This document shows positions 23,987-32,076 of a DNA stretch of 64,000 nucleotides, in pieces; the stretch's first letter is position 1; each line of letters opens with the position of its first letter. The position numbers and the translations under genes are program-made. Source of the stretch: Rhizobium cauense (GTDB taxonomy: Bacteria; Pseudomonadota; Alphaproteobacteria; Rhizobiales; Rhizobiaceae); assembly GCF_019511525.1 (NCBI RefSeq), contig NZ_JAEUAT010000006.1, forward strand, positions 1-64,000, read 5' to 3'. A model generated the notes under the pieces. It was given only the letters and a program-made list of their open reading frames with translations, made no database searches and was not told the origin of the DNA.

Positions 23987-24892
23987 ATGGCTGACAGAAT
24001 CAGGCTGACGATAGGAAGATTCTTTGCCAAGTTTGACACGGTGCCGACCTCGACGCTGGCTAACAAGCTCGGCGTGAACGACAGAACCATGCAGCGAATG
24101 CGCGACGGAACCAATGAGCCGAGTGACGGCACTCTCCGTAGAATGCTCGAGCTCATCGATGCCCACGACGCCGAAGCCCTTGCAACCGATGAAGAACGAC
24201 TAGCCCGTGCAGAGCAGCTTCGGGCCAATCACGAAAAGCGCCAACGCGACATTGCTCTTTCCGCATACAAGGACAATAGGGAAAAGCGTTACCCGCGGTG
24301 GTTCGATAGAGTGATCGCCAACATGAATGCTGGGGATTATCAGCAGGTCATTGACACCATCTTGGACCACCTGGATGACCCGATCACCAGCCCTTCCATT
24401 CCCAAGGAAGCATATCCATACATTGTGCATGCGCTCGGCACGGCATTCTACCGGACGGGCCGCAATCTTGAAGCCTCCCAGTATTCGACAGAAGCCATTG
24501 TCGCTCTCAATAAAGCTCATCCGAACGACAAACCCACCAAGCTTGAAGCTTGGTGCATCATCATTCGAGGGCTCTCAAAGATGAGGATGTGGCGGACCAG
24601 AGAGGCGTTTGCCGACTTTGAAGAAGCCATCCTTGTCGATCGCGAGGTGGATGGAGGCTATTATAACGCGCTTTGCTGCGCGAGCCTTCTCAATGCTGAA
24701 GACCTCGTGGGGCTGTGGACAGGAAGGTACATCGAAGCGGCTGCGCGGTTTGGCTTCGATGACATAAACGATGTCCTTGACCGCGTCGAGAATGACAAAG
24801 ATCTTGACTTCTTCAGGAAGCTGCCCATCTTTAAAGACTTCAAGGAAAGGCTTCTTCAGATCCAATCAGAGAAGCAAAAACGGAGCAAGTGA
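23987..24892 (+). CDS. Helix-turn-helix protein with TPR-like helical repeats
   Basis: 301 residues from ATG 23987 (GAGAG 7 nt upstream); the open frame runs upstream, but a promoter and operator lie there. Residues 20-58 form a helix-turn-helix (T-S-T-L-A-N-K-L-G-V-N-D-R-T-M-Q-R-M-R-D-G). After a charged linker, residues 100-270 are helical pairs (Y-I-V-H-A-L-G-T-A-F-Y-R-T-G-R-N-L-E-A-S, A-F-A-D-F-E-E-A-I) typical of TPR repeats. It could be a peptide-sensing regulator. It is followed by a small membrane protein in the same direction. Confidence 0.65.
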   Translation: MADRIRLTIGRFFAKFDTVPTSTLANKLGVNDRTMQRMRDGTNEPSDGTLRRMLELIDAHDAEALATDEERLARAEQLRANHEKRQRDIALSAYKDNREKRYPRWFDRVIANMNAGDYQQVIDTILDHLDDPITSPSIPKEAYPYIVHALGTAFYRTGRNLEASQYSTEAIVALNKAHPNDKPTKLEAWCIIIRGLSKMRMWRTREAFADFEEAILVDREVDGGYYNALCCASLLNAEDLVGLWTGRYIEAAARFGFDDINDVLDRVENDKDLDFFRKLPIFKDFKERLLQIQSEKQKRSK

Positions 24893-24947
24893 GATGCTGA
24901 GAGACAAGCCAGGGTGGGTCACCAACGGCTGAGAGCAAGGGCGCTAG

Positions 24948-25466
24948 ATGTCCAAAGAAAAATTCGTCGTTCCTACACAGGCGGATACGCGGCTTCGAAC
25001 GCGTATCCGTAAAAGGCTTAGGCGGCTTTTCCATTCGAGTTCCACGCTTTCAAACGAAAGCCTTCCCAATCGCTGGTTAGCTGGTGGAGTGGCGTGGATT
25101 GCGAGCGCGGTCTTTTCATTCAGTGTCCTTATAAACTTCATTCCGAAGTTTTTCCCCGGTATCGGGTTCAGTTACACTCAGTTGGCACTCATTTCCCTCG
25201 GGGTGGGTTTTCTGCCTGCGCTTTGGGTTTTCCTTTACATCACACATTCGAAAACCGTGTTGAAGCGCGGCTTCCTTGCTGCAGCATTCATGACCCTCTT
25301 TGCGATTGTCGGGTATTCGTTCAAGATTACAGCAGACAGTGGTACCGGAAAGCCTGTATCTATTGTTGCCGAGGCAACTCCTCTGCAGGGATGGTCCATC
25401 GTGGCGGCCATCGCGGTGGTTACCCTTCTCTTCTTTGCCATGATCAATGAATCCAAAAGCTCCTGA
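24948..25466 (+). CDS. Four-helix membrane protein of unknown function
   Basis: 172 residues. A basic N-terminal 42 residues (R-L-R-T-R-I-R-K-R-L-R-R-L) would stay in the cytoplasm; hydrophobic segments follow at about 43-65, 73-98, 107-125 and 147-165. I recognise no family. It starts 55 bases after the helix-turn-helix/TPR gene and probably shares its transcript. Small membrane proteins beside an XRE and a sensor protein occur in several defence and TA-like modules, but that is only a hint. Confidence 0.6.
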   Translation: MSKEKFVVPTQADTRLRTRIRKRLRRLFHSSSTLSNESLPNRWLAGGVAWIASAVFSFSVLINFIPKFFPGIGFSYTQLALISLGVGFLPALWVFLYITHSKTVLKRGFLAAAFMTLFAIVGYSFKITADSGTGKPVSIVAEATPLQGWSIVAAIAVVTLLFFAMINESKSS

Positions 25467-25570
25467 AACTAGACAGCCATTCCAACCCTCGTCCTAAGGT
25501 TACGGCGGAAGGCGCGAGCGATCGCAGACACAACTGTATCGCGGAGCGTCGTGCTTGAATGCCGGACGGC

Positions 25571-25597
25571 TTATACCTAGATTGGTCAAATGCTTGA
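25571..25597 (+). promoter_or_regulatory. AraC-type promoter element
   Basis: TTATAC (25571-25576) runs into CCTAGATTGGTC (25576-25587). The block 25573-25597 matches 6003-6027 at 21 of 25 positions, and its core recurs before the MFS gene (26592-26602) and, more weakly, at 4876-4890. It is 38-64 bases upstream of the chosen start of the AraC gene. Confidence 0.5.
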
Positions 25598-25634
25598 CCC
25601 TTCGTCTCGACCCTTGTCGCCGTCAAATATCCCA

Positions 25635-26579
25635 ATGGATGCGCTGAGCGAAGTCTTGCAGGACTTTCGCTTGAGCGGGGTCAATTACGGGCGCTGCGAG
25701 CTCAGGCATCCCTGGAGCATCACCTTTCCGCCTCAACCCTTGCTTCGTTTCCACTTTGTCAGCCAGGGTCCATGCTGGATCCATACCGAACCCCAGGGAT
25801 GGCAGGAGTTGAACGATGGCGATCTGGTGTTGCTGCCGCAAGGCATAGAGCATCGATTGGCCAGCGCACCTGATGTAGAGGGTGATTGCCTCAAAAGCTG
25901 TCACATAACTCGGGTGGGGAGCAACGTCTGCGAAGTGGTACGGGAGGGAACGGGTGCAACAAGCACACTCTTTTGCGGCTCCATGGCTTTGGGCGCTCAT
26001 GCACTGAACCCCTTGATCGCTCTGATGCCACCGATCATCAGGGGCTGCGATGTGGCCGGCAACGACCCTGTGGTTGCCCCCTTGCTGGCAGCCATGTCGG
26101 CGGAGGCGACACATCCTCAAATGGGGAGCGCTACTGTGTTATCGCGAATGGCGGACTTGCTGACTGCACGGCTCATTCGCTGCTGGGTCAATTGCAGCGG
26201 GGTCTCGACCACAGGTTGGCTCGCCGCCATCCGCGACCCTCAGATTGGGCGTGTGTTGGCAGCTATGCATCGAGACCCTGGCCGTAACTGGACCGTGGAA
26301 AGCCTCGCCGGCGTGGCAGGCCAGTCGCGCTCCATCTTTGCCGAGCGCTTCAGCGCTATTTTGGGGGAAGGCGCGGCACATTATCTCGCTCGCCTGCGCA
26401 TGCAGCTTGCCCGCGAGTTGCTGGGGCAGAATGGCCTTTCCGTTGCCGAGGTCGCTTCACGGTTAGGCTATGAATCCGAGGCATCTTTCGCGCGCGCTTT
26501 CAAACGGATCACAAGCGTCTCGCCGGGCGTTGTGCGTCGCACAAATTCCGGACGAATGGACATGGAATTCGGATTATAG
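25635..26579 (+). CDS. AraC-family regulator with N-terminal cupin
   Basis: 314 residues from ATG 25635 (an in-frame ATG at 25590 sits inside the promoter element). Same layout as the regulator at 4929: M-D-A-L-S-E-V-L start, cupin_6-like sensor half, then two helix-turn-helix motifs (N-W-T-V-E-S-L-A-G-V-A-G-Q-S-R-S and V-A-S-R-L-G-Y-E-S-E-A-S-F-A-R-A-F). It is followed 59 bases later by an MFS efflux gene whose promoter carries the same element, so the pair is probably regulator and target. Confidence 0.85.
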   Translation: MDALSEVLQDFRLSGVNYGRCELRHPWSITFPPQPLLRFHFVSQGPCWIHTEPQGWQELNDGDLVLLPQGIEHRLASAPDVEGDCLKSCHITRVGSNVCEVVREGTGATSTLFCGSMALGAHALNPLIALMPPIIRGCDVAGNDPVVAPLLAAMSAEATHPQMGSATVLSRMADLLTARLIRCWVNCSGVSTTGWLAAIRDPQIGRVLAAMHRDPGRNWTVESLAGVAGQSRSIFAERFSAILGEGAAHYLARLRMQLARELLGQNGLSVAEVASRLGYESEASFARAFKRITSVSPGVVRRTNSGRMDMEFGL

Positions 26580-26585
26580 GGTACA

Positions 26586-26602
26586 TATAATCCTGATTGG
26601 TT
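26586..26602 (+). promoter_or_regulatory. MFS promoter with AraC-type core
   Basis: TATAAT (26586-26591) is a consensus -10, immediately followed by CCTGATTGGTT (26592-26602), which resembles the element at 25576-25587. AAGGAGG (26624-26630) is the MFS ribosome site. Confidence 0.5.
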
Positions 26603-26638
26603 CGTCTATCACGTCTCCTATCTTAAGGAGGCACACCT

Positions 26639-27847
26639 ATGACGGACACAACATCACAGCTTGACGGCGCAGAACTTGGCCTGGATACCGCTGAGCCAAC
26701 CACGTGGAACGCGGCGACCTGGTTTGCGGTACTTTCTATGGCGGCCACCAGCTTTGCACTGGTATCGGCTGAGTTCCTGCCGGCTGGCCTGCTGACGCCG
26801 TTGGCGCGAGATCTCGGGATTACAGAGGGAACGGCCGGCCAGGTTGTTACCGCTACCGCTTCCGTCGGTGCGGTCACTGCCCTACTGAGCAATGTTCTAA
26901 TCGGGAGATTGAATCGCAAGACGGTGCTAGTCGATCTCAGCGCATTGGCCATTGCATCCAATATTCTTGCAGCGCTAGCGACCGATTTTTGGCTATTGTT
27001 GCTCGGCCGGGCCGGTCTGGGCATAGCGCTTAGCGGGTTTTGGGCACTCTCAGTTGCCGTCGTGGCGAGACTAGTCGGCGACACTGCGACCGGCCGGGGC
27101 ATGGCTATCGTCACACTCGGCGTGTCACTTGCCACGATAGCTGCCCCATCGCTGGGTGCTTTGATCAGCGACTGGCTGGGGTGGCGTAGCGCCATGGCAA
27201 TGACAGCGGGGCTTGCCGCGTTTGCAATGCTGCTGCAAGCGCTCAGCTTGCCAACACTGCCGGCAAGTACGAGCAACAGTCTCGCCGATGTTTTCCGGCT
27301 CACACAGCGGCGTGGGGTACAGCTTGGAATGCTGGCTATCCTCTTGCTTATGACCGGCCATTTTGCTGGCTCGGTTTATGTGCGTCCCTTCCTCGAAAAG
27401 GTGACCCTCCTTGAAACCGGATCGATCGCCGTTGCCCTGCTTGGGTTTGGTATCGCCTCCGTGATCGGCAACGTCGCAGGTGGCCGCATGGCCGACGCCA
27501 GTATCCGTTTGGCGCTCGCGGTCACGGCAGGGTTGATGGCTTTTGCTGCACTGACACTGGTACTTTGGGGCGCTCATACTGGCGTCGCCTTCGCCCTCGT
27601 CACACTTTGGGGATTCGCCTTCGGCATGGCGCCGGTCGTACTGCCCACCAATCTTTCCCGCGGGGCAACGGACGCTCTGGAGGCCGCAGGCAGCCTGATG
27701 GTCGTCTCTTTTCAGGTCGCCATTAGTATCGGCGCGGTGTTCGGCGGTTATGTCGTGGACCACTACGGCGCTGTTGGGCCTCTGACGCTTACCGCCATCC
27801 TCGCTGCCTCAACCGTCGCTCTGGCATCAATGAAGCCTAGCAGTTGA
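26639..27847 (+). CDS. MFS drug/nucleoside efflux transporter, NepI/YdhP-like
   Basis: 402 residues, 12 predicted helices after a 26-residue hydrophilic start. L-S-M-A-A-T-S-F-A-L-V-S-A-E-F-L-P-A-G-L-L in TM1 and V-T-A-T-A-S-V-G-A-V-T-A-L in TM2 are usual in the DHA1 subgroup with NepI, YdhP and AraJ; N-R-K-T is the TM2-TM3 loop; D-W-L-G-W-R-S-A precedes TM6. Strong ribosome site. Probably exports a compound sensed by the upstream AraC protein. Confidence 0.9.
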   Translation: MTDTTSQLDGAELGLDTAEPTTWNAATWFAVLSMAATSFALVSAEFLPAGLLTPLARDLGITEGTAGQVVTATASVGAVTALLSNVLIGRLNRKTVLVDLSALAIASNILAALATDFWLLLLGRAGLGIALSGFWALSVAVVARLVGDTATGRGMAIVTLGVSLATIAAPSLGALISDWLGWRSAMAMTAGLAAFAMLLQALSLPTLPASTSNSLADVFRLTQRRGVQLGMLAILLLMTGHFAGSVYVRPFLEKVTLLETGSIAVALLGFGIASVIGNVAGGRMADASIRLALAVTAGLMAFAALTLVLWGAHTGVAFALVTLWGFAFGMAPVVLPTNLSRGATDALEAAGSLMVVSFQVAISIGAVFGGYVVDHYGAVGPLTLTAILAASTVALASMKPSS

Positions 27848-27910
27848 TCGTGGCTTTGGGTTGACCAGTAAAACCATTGGACTGAGGACTTTGTGAGACC
27901 AGCTTGCCTT

Positions 27911-27950
27911 GGCGCTTCGCGAGCAAGAGACTATTGCGTCGCGAAGCGCC
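27911..27950. terminator. Long perfect hairpin downstream of the MFS gene
   Basis: GGCGCTTCGCGA (27911-27922) and TCGCGAAGCGCC (27939-27950) form a perfect 12-bp stem with a 16-nt loop, 64 bases after the MFS stop. No T run follows. It is a transcript-end structure, or an inverted repeat left by a mobile element. The rest of 27848-28123 is empty. Confidence 0.55.
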
Positions 27951-28123
27951 GGGCTCACAGCCTGTCGCCCTCCCCGCTTACAGATTGGGAGCCGTATCGA
28001 CGGTTAAGGATTGGGAGTTGCAAGTGGTACAAATCCAGCCAAAACGGCGTTGAGGTCGTTTCACGGGCACGGTGATCGTTCTCAGGTACAATAAAGACCA
28101 CCAGGAACCTCGGACGACAAAAG

Positions 28124-28378
28124 ATGGCGCTAATTATCAAGGACCACGACACCGAGCAACTCGCCCGTACCCTTGCACAACGGACTGGTGAAAGCATCAC
28201 ACTAGCGATCAAGCGCGCCCTCGAAGAACGCCTGCTACGGCTTAACTCCGACGGGCGCAAATTCACGCTCCTTGAGGACCTTCAAGCAATCCAGCGACGC
28301 TGGAATACCATGCCAGTGCTGGATCACCGCACAGCCGACGAGATTCTTGGCTACGACGGAAATGGACTGCCATCCTGA
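28124..28378 (+). CDS. vapB: VapB-type antitoxin
   Basis: 84 residues. A-L-I-I-K-D-H-D-T-E-Q-L-A-R-T-L-A-Q-R-T-G-E-S-I-T-L-A-I-K-R-A-L is the ribbon-helix-helix of the PSK-operon (VapB) family, and the C-terminal part ends in T-A-D-E-I-L-G-Y-D-G-N-G-L-P, the usual toxin-wrapping tail. The stop overlaps the next ATG as TGATG, exactly as in vapBC operons. The toxin is broken, so the antitoxin is an orphan. Confidence 0.85.
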   Translation: MALIIKDHDTEQLARTLAQRTGESITLAIKRALEERLLRLNSDGRKFTLLEDLQAIQRRWNTMPVLDHRTADEILGYDGNGLPS

Positions 28379-28600
28379 TGGTCATTGATACCTCCGTCCT
28401 TGCCGCGATCGCCTTCAATGAGCCGGAAGGCAAGACCTTCCATGAGCACATCGCAGATGACCCATCCGCCTGGCGCTCCAAGGCGGACGTAGAAATCGTC
28501 CCTATCACCGCGGAACACTCTTATAATGCGCGGCGGGCCTGGCATAGGTTTGGCAACGGCCGTCATCCCGCCAGCCTCAACTACGGCGACTGCTTTTCGC
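28378..28600 (+). pseudogene. vapC: VapC-type PIN toxin, internally deleted and frameshifted
   Basis: The frame begins M-V-I-D-T-S-V-L-A-A-I-A-F-N-E-P-E, the PIN-domain start with the first catalytic Asp. After D-D-P-S it jumps straight to V-E-I-V-P-I-T-A-E-H...F-G-N-G-R-H-P-A-S-L-N-Y-G-D-C-F-S, so about 30 residues including the middle acidic site are missing. After G-D-C-F-S the family sequence (Y-A-L-A-K...G-N-D-F) does not follow and the frame wanders into the carboxypeptidase gene. No active ribonuclease can be made. Confidence 0.75.
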
Positions 28601-28693
28601 AAAAGGGAAGGCCGGTCACGTTAGCGCATGGCCGACCTCATGAACGAAGTGTCGACGATAAATCGAGAAGCACCACCAGTCGCGGCAGTCGCC

Positions 28694-29776
28694 TCAGCCA
28701 GCGGGACCAGTCTGTTGTTGAGCGAGTGCCGGACGTGGAGAGGGGATTGGCACCTCTATCACGCTGCTGTTCGCCCACGAGTTGATCGCATGAACCTGCT
28801 CCGGCATCTCGTCCCGTAGGAAAGTTTCGTGACCCGGAAGCCCCATTGGATAAAGGGCGTTGCGGCTTGCCTCATAAGCAGCGCTCTGGTCAGTGCATAG
28901 ACGTAAACGCATGTCCTGCGGCCTGACATCTGCCCTGTTTTTCAGCTCGTCCACGAGACCTGAACTGGAGGAAAGACGGCCCTCGAAAGCCTGCGTAAGG
29001 TATTGCGCAGATCGCTCGTTGCGTTCCCGTTCAGTGGTGGCCCCAAGAATGACCACCATCACCCGCCTTCCGTCCTTCTGGGCGATCCCGACATAGTTCC
29101 TTCCGGACGCGCAGAGAAATCCTGTCTTCATTCCCACCGTGCCGCTAAAGCGAGTAAGTAGAAGATTGTTGGACTTGATCTTCTTTCCGTCGATTACAAC
29201 TGCCGACGCTCGGAAGAAGCGGCTGTATTCAGGGTACTGCCGGTCCACCTCCATTCCAAGAATCGCGAGATCGCGAGCAGTCGAATAGTTGTTGCGGTCG
29301 AACAAGCCGTTCGGACTGGAGAAGTGGGTGCCGGTCATTCCAAGACGCGCAGCTTCCTCGTTCATTCGCTTCACAAACGATGGCTCGTTGGAAGCCACTG
29401 TTTCCGCCAAGGCAACCGCCACATCGTTTGCCGAAGCGGTAATCGTGGCAAAGAGGGCATCTTCAAGTGTCATGGTCCGGCCCAAGGTTAGCCCGGACTC
29501 CAAAAACGCCTGTTTCACCGAGTTCTTTGTCATGGTGACCGGCGTCGTGAGTGACACATCGCCGGCACGAAGCGCTTCGAATACGACGAGCGCCGTCATC
29601 AACTTGGTTGTTGAAGCAGGATACCATGGCACTCCGGCATCTTCCTGATAGAGCACCTCGCGATTACTGGTATCTACGACGAGTACAGGCGTCGCCATAA
29701 CAGGCGTCGCCACCAACAGCGAGATCACCGGAAGCGAGGCCCTGAGCAATGCTCTCGCTGTCGATATCATCGTCAT
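28694..29776 (-). CDS. D-alanyl-D-alanine carboxypeptidase (PBP5/6 type)
   Basis: 360 residues from ATG 29776 (GGAG upstream; TTG four codons earlier is less likely). Signal peptide to about M-A-T-P. Counting from that TTG, the serine-peptidase S11 triad is S-T-T-K at 59-62, S-A-N at 119-121 and K-T-G at 221-223. It trims the terminal D-Ala of peptidoglycan stem peptides in the periplasm. The C-terminal region (C-T-D-Q-S-A...P-I-P-S-P-R-P) lacks a clear membrane-anchoring amphipathic helix, as in the rhizobial DacF/DacC variants. Monocistronic. Confidence 0.9.
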   Translation of the reverse strand: MTMISTARALLRASLPVISLLVATPVMATPVLVVDTSNREVLYQEDAGVPWYPASTTKLMTALVVFEALRAGDVSLTTPVTMTKNSVKQAFLESGLTLGRTMTLEDALFATITASANDVAVALAETVASNEPSFVKRMNEEAARLGMTGTHFSSPNGLFDRNNYSTARDLAILGMEVDRQYPEYSRFFRASAVVIDGKKIKSNNLLLTRFSGTVGMKTGFLCASGRNYVGIAQKDGRRVMVVILGATTERERNERSAQYLTQAFEGRLSSSSGLVDELKNRADVRPQDMRLRLCTDQSAAYEASRNALYPMGLPGHETFLRDEMPEQVHAINSWANSSVIEVPIPSPRPALAQQQTGPAG

Positions 29777-29947
29777 GGCTGTCTCCAAAGTCGTACGGTT
29801 CTACCGATCAGCCGGTGTTATCCAGTAGACAGCTATCGTAAGCAACCAGCTTCCGACGCGCCCACGCGATGTGCTGCTCAACTTTTTGTGCTCAGAGTCC
29901 GGGATGGGGGAAAATCCACATCACGTAGGGCAAGCCGGTCTCCGCTC

Positions 29948-30607
29948 CTAGCCGCGTCGCGCCCAATGGAGGGCCAGAGAACCTTCTACCAGCGAGGCGC
30001 TAAGACCTGAGTAGTCAGCTACTGCCGGCCGGTTCTGCAGCGTTGCACTGTTGGTGTGGGTAATCACGACAACAGAGGCACCAGCAGCCTCCGCAGCATG
30101 TATCCCCGCGTCAGCATCCTCAAACACCAGGCAGCGCGCGGGATCAACGGAAAGAAGCTTTGCACCAGCAAGAAAAGGATCGGGCTTTGGCTTTCCTCGC
30201 TTTACGTCCTCCGCGGCAATGATGGCCTTCGGTTGAGGCAAGCCGGCTGCAGCGATCCGCCTCAACGCAAGTTCCTTTGGCGCAGATGTTACGACTGCCC
30301 ATTTCCCGCTGGGGAGCGACTTCAGAAATTCGATCGCTCCCGGGATAGGAACAACGCCCTTTAGATCCACGAGTTCGCGTTCTGTGATTTCGGCCGCAGC
30401 CTTCTGCGGATCAATGCCCGAGGCACCAAGGTCAGACATGGTGTCCTCTACCCGCCGACCATGATAGGGAGGTGTTGGAATTCCGTTCTCCCTAGCCCAG
30501 TCTCCCCAAACTCGCTCCGATGCAGCGCTGGAGTCGAGGATTGTTCCGTCCATGTCGAACAGGAATGCGTCAAAGGACTGGGATTCAATCGGGTTGGACG
30601 ACAACAT
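29948..30607 (-). CDS. HAD-superfamily sugar-phosphatase-like hydrolase
   Basis: 219 residues. D-M-D-G-T at 18-22 supplies nucleophile Asp18 and acid/base Asp20; V-V-T-S-A-P is motif II; K-R-G-K-P-K-P-D-P-F is motif III with the catalytic Lys; V-F-E-D-A-D-A-G motif IV. The helical cap between I and II and the K-x-K-P-x-P motif are those of beta-phosphoglucomutase/2-deoxyglucose-6-phosphatase relatives (YfbT, DOG2). Stands alone. Substrate probably a sugar phosphate. Confidence 0.85.
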   Translation of the reverse strand: MLSSNPIESQSFDAFLFDMDGTILDSSAASERVWGDWARENGIPTPPYHGRRVEDTMSDLGASGIDPQKAAAEITERELVDLKGVVPIPGAIEFLKSLPSGKWAVVTSAPKELALRRIAAAGLPQPKAIIAAEDVKRGKPKPDPFLAGAKLLSVDPARCLVFEDADAGIHAAEAAGASVVVITHTNSATLQNRPAVADYSGLSASLVEGSLALHWARRG

Positions 30608-30769
30608 TACTTCTTCTGCCTAGTGAATGAGTGATTGAAGGATAGCGGCCCGTCAGGGTGCCATCGCCCATCCACACGCAATCTGTCAAATCACACGAAA
30701 TATCCGATAGTAAAACTAAAATCTTTTAGCTGTCTGCTGAACGTAGCGTCCAAGAGACACCCAGTAGAA

Positions 30770-31549
30770 CTATCCACACCATGGCCGCGGCGTGGGCGGG
30801 CATTTCGCTTTGCTGCACACGAACGGCACAGCCAGCCCCTCCCCGACCATAATGCTGCTCACATCCCGCCCACTGACGTAGAGAACCGCACAGGAGCGAC
30901 CGTAATTGCAACGGTCTGTTCCCTCTGTCCCCGGTATGCACGCGCATGGAACCCTGGAGAGATTGACTGGTCCGGCTCTCACCAATTCCTTGAGACGGTC
31001 CGTCGCACGATCTCCGAGTTCCTTTTCGGATGCACATCTGGGACTGAACACCTCGGGCGCATTGTAACCGACGAGCCTGGTGCCATTAACCTCACCATCT
31101 ACGTGAATCGTGTCGCCGTCTGTGACGCTGAACCTCGATGAAGAAAAGTCGCTACTGGCGGATGACGGCGGTGCGCTTACCACGTCGAACTTGTGTCCTG
31201 TGATGACCTGGAAACACGCAATCACGGCAAGGAGGACCAACACCGCCACGAGTATCTTCTGGCTCCAGGTCAGCCGATGCGAACGCCGCTTACGATACTT
31301 GGGCCGGAAGTTGCCAGGCTGACGATGGGGGAACTGTGCTGACGTCCTTTGCCGAAGGGTAACCACATTGGAGCGAGAGCCCAATACCTCGAAGACTTTG
31401 CTCCATTGCTTCTCGGTGAGAGTGAACCTGTCGCCGCCGCGGTCAATACGCGCCAAAATGTCGTTCAGGAATGTTCGCTGCCACGCATTGAGGTCAGAAC
31501 GACGTAGCGCGGCGTCGATGTCGCTTCTAAGATTCTTGGCAGTTTCCAT
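30770..31549 (-). CDS. Membrane-anchored SNase-like (thermonuclease) protein
   Basis: 259 residues. Residues 1-90 are a basic cytoplasmic region that I cannot place; one membrane segment lies at about 94-116; then a staphylococcal-nuclease-like domain outside: V-T-D-G-D-T at 142-147, G-T-R-L-V-G-Y-N-A-P-E at 156-166 and Y-G-R at 216-218, matching the usual Asp, Arg, Glu and Arg positions. Several cysteines (172, 202, 204, 214, 220, 245, 250, 258) suggest periplasmic disulfides. Small proteins with this domain are common on rhizobial replicons; role unknown. Confidence 0.75.
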   Translation of the reverse strand: METAKNLRSDIDAALRRSDLNAWQRTFLNDILARIDRGGDRFTLTEKQWSKVFEVLGSRSNVVTLRQRTSAQFPHRQPGNFRPKYRKRRSHRLTWSQKILVAVLVLLAVIACFQVITGHKFDVVSAPPSSASSDFSSSRFSVTDGDTIHVDGEVNGTRLVGYNAPEVFSPRCASEKELGDRATDRLKELVRAGPVNLSRVPCACIPGTEGTDRCNYGRSCAVLYVSGRDVSSIMVGEGLAVPFVCSKAKCPPTPRPWCG

Positions 31550-32076
31550 CGATCACCGAATCCGTTTGACGGATTTTAGTCCCGAAACAACTAAAAGATG
31601 CCTTCTGCTACAAAAGCCTCCGTGTTCGCAATGGTGACAGTGGCCCGCAATTGGCGGAATGAGGCCTGGGCTTTAGCCCTGTTCCGCTGGATTGGCGACT
31701 GCGCAACGGTCGCTTTGCGCCGTTCCATAGCTGAGGCTTATCAATCCTCTGAAATCTAGATTTGCCAATCCGTCTGATGCACAGCGAGGTAGCGCAGGGA
31801 ACTAGCCAAAATCCGACGTGTCATGACGTTCGTTTTCGACAAGGACATGCCGCGTTCAAAGTAGTTCCCATTGGGGTGTCTCAACGGAGTTAGGGGGTAA
31901 TCCGTGCACGTTTCACGTCGACAAAATCAAACATAGTCGATGCATTCCATAGAATGCTGATACAGCCGCTACGCTGAAACGGAGGCGTTTCCGCGGAAGC
32001 TCAACAAAAACGGGAAAGGTTATGCCGTTTTCGGCAGCGATGACCTGTGCCCAATCGAAAGAAGATTGAATTGACT
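31550..32076. promoter_or_regulatory. Long upstream region of the porin gene with two hairpins
   Basis: No gene in 527 bases. Two perfect dyads precede the porin: GCATTC-4-GAATGC (31942-31957) and GAAACG-4-CGTTTC (31976-31991), 135 and 86 bases before its ATG. They fit a structured 5' leader or regulator sites on a highly expressed outer-membrane gene. Confidence 0.45.

Noticed and set aside
23638..24892. Restriction-modification system led by a C protein
   Set aside because: The small XRE looks C-protein-like, but the next gene has neither methylase nor nuclease motifs.
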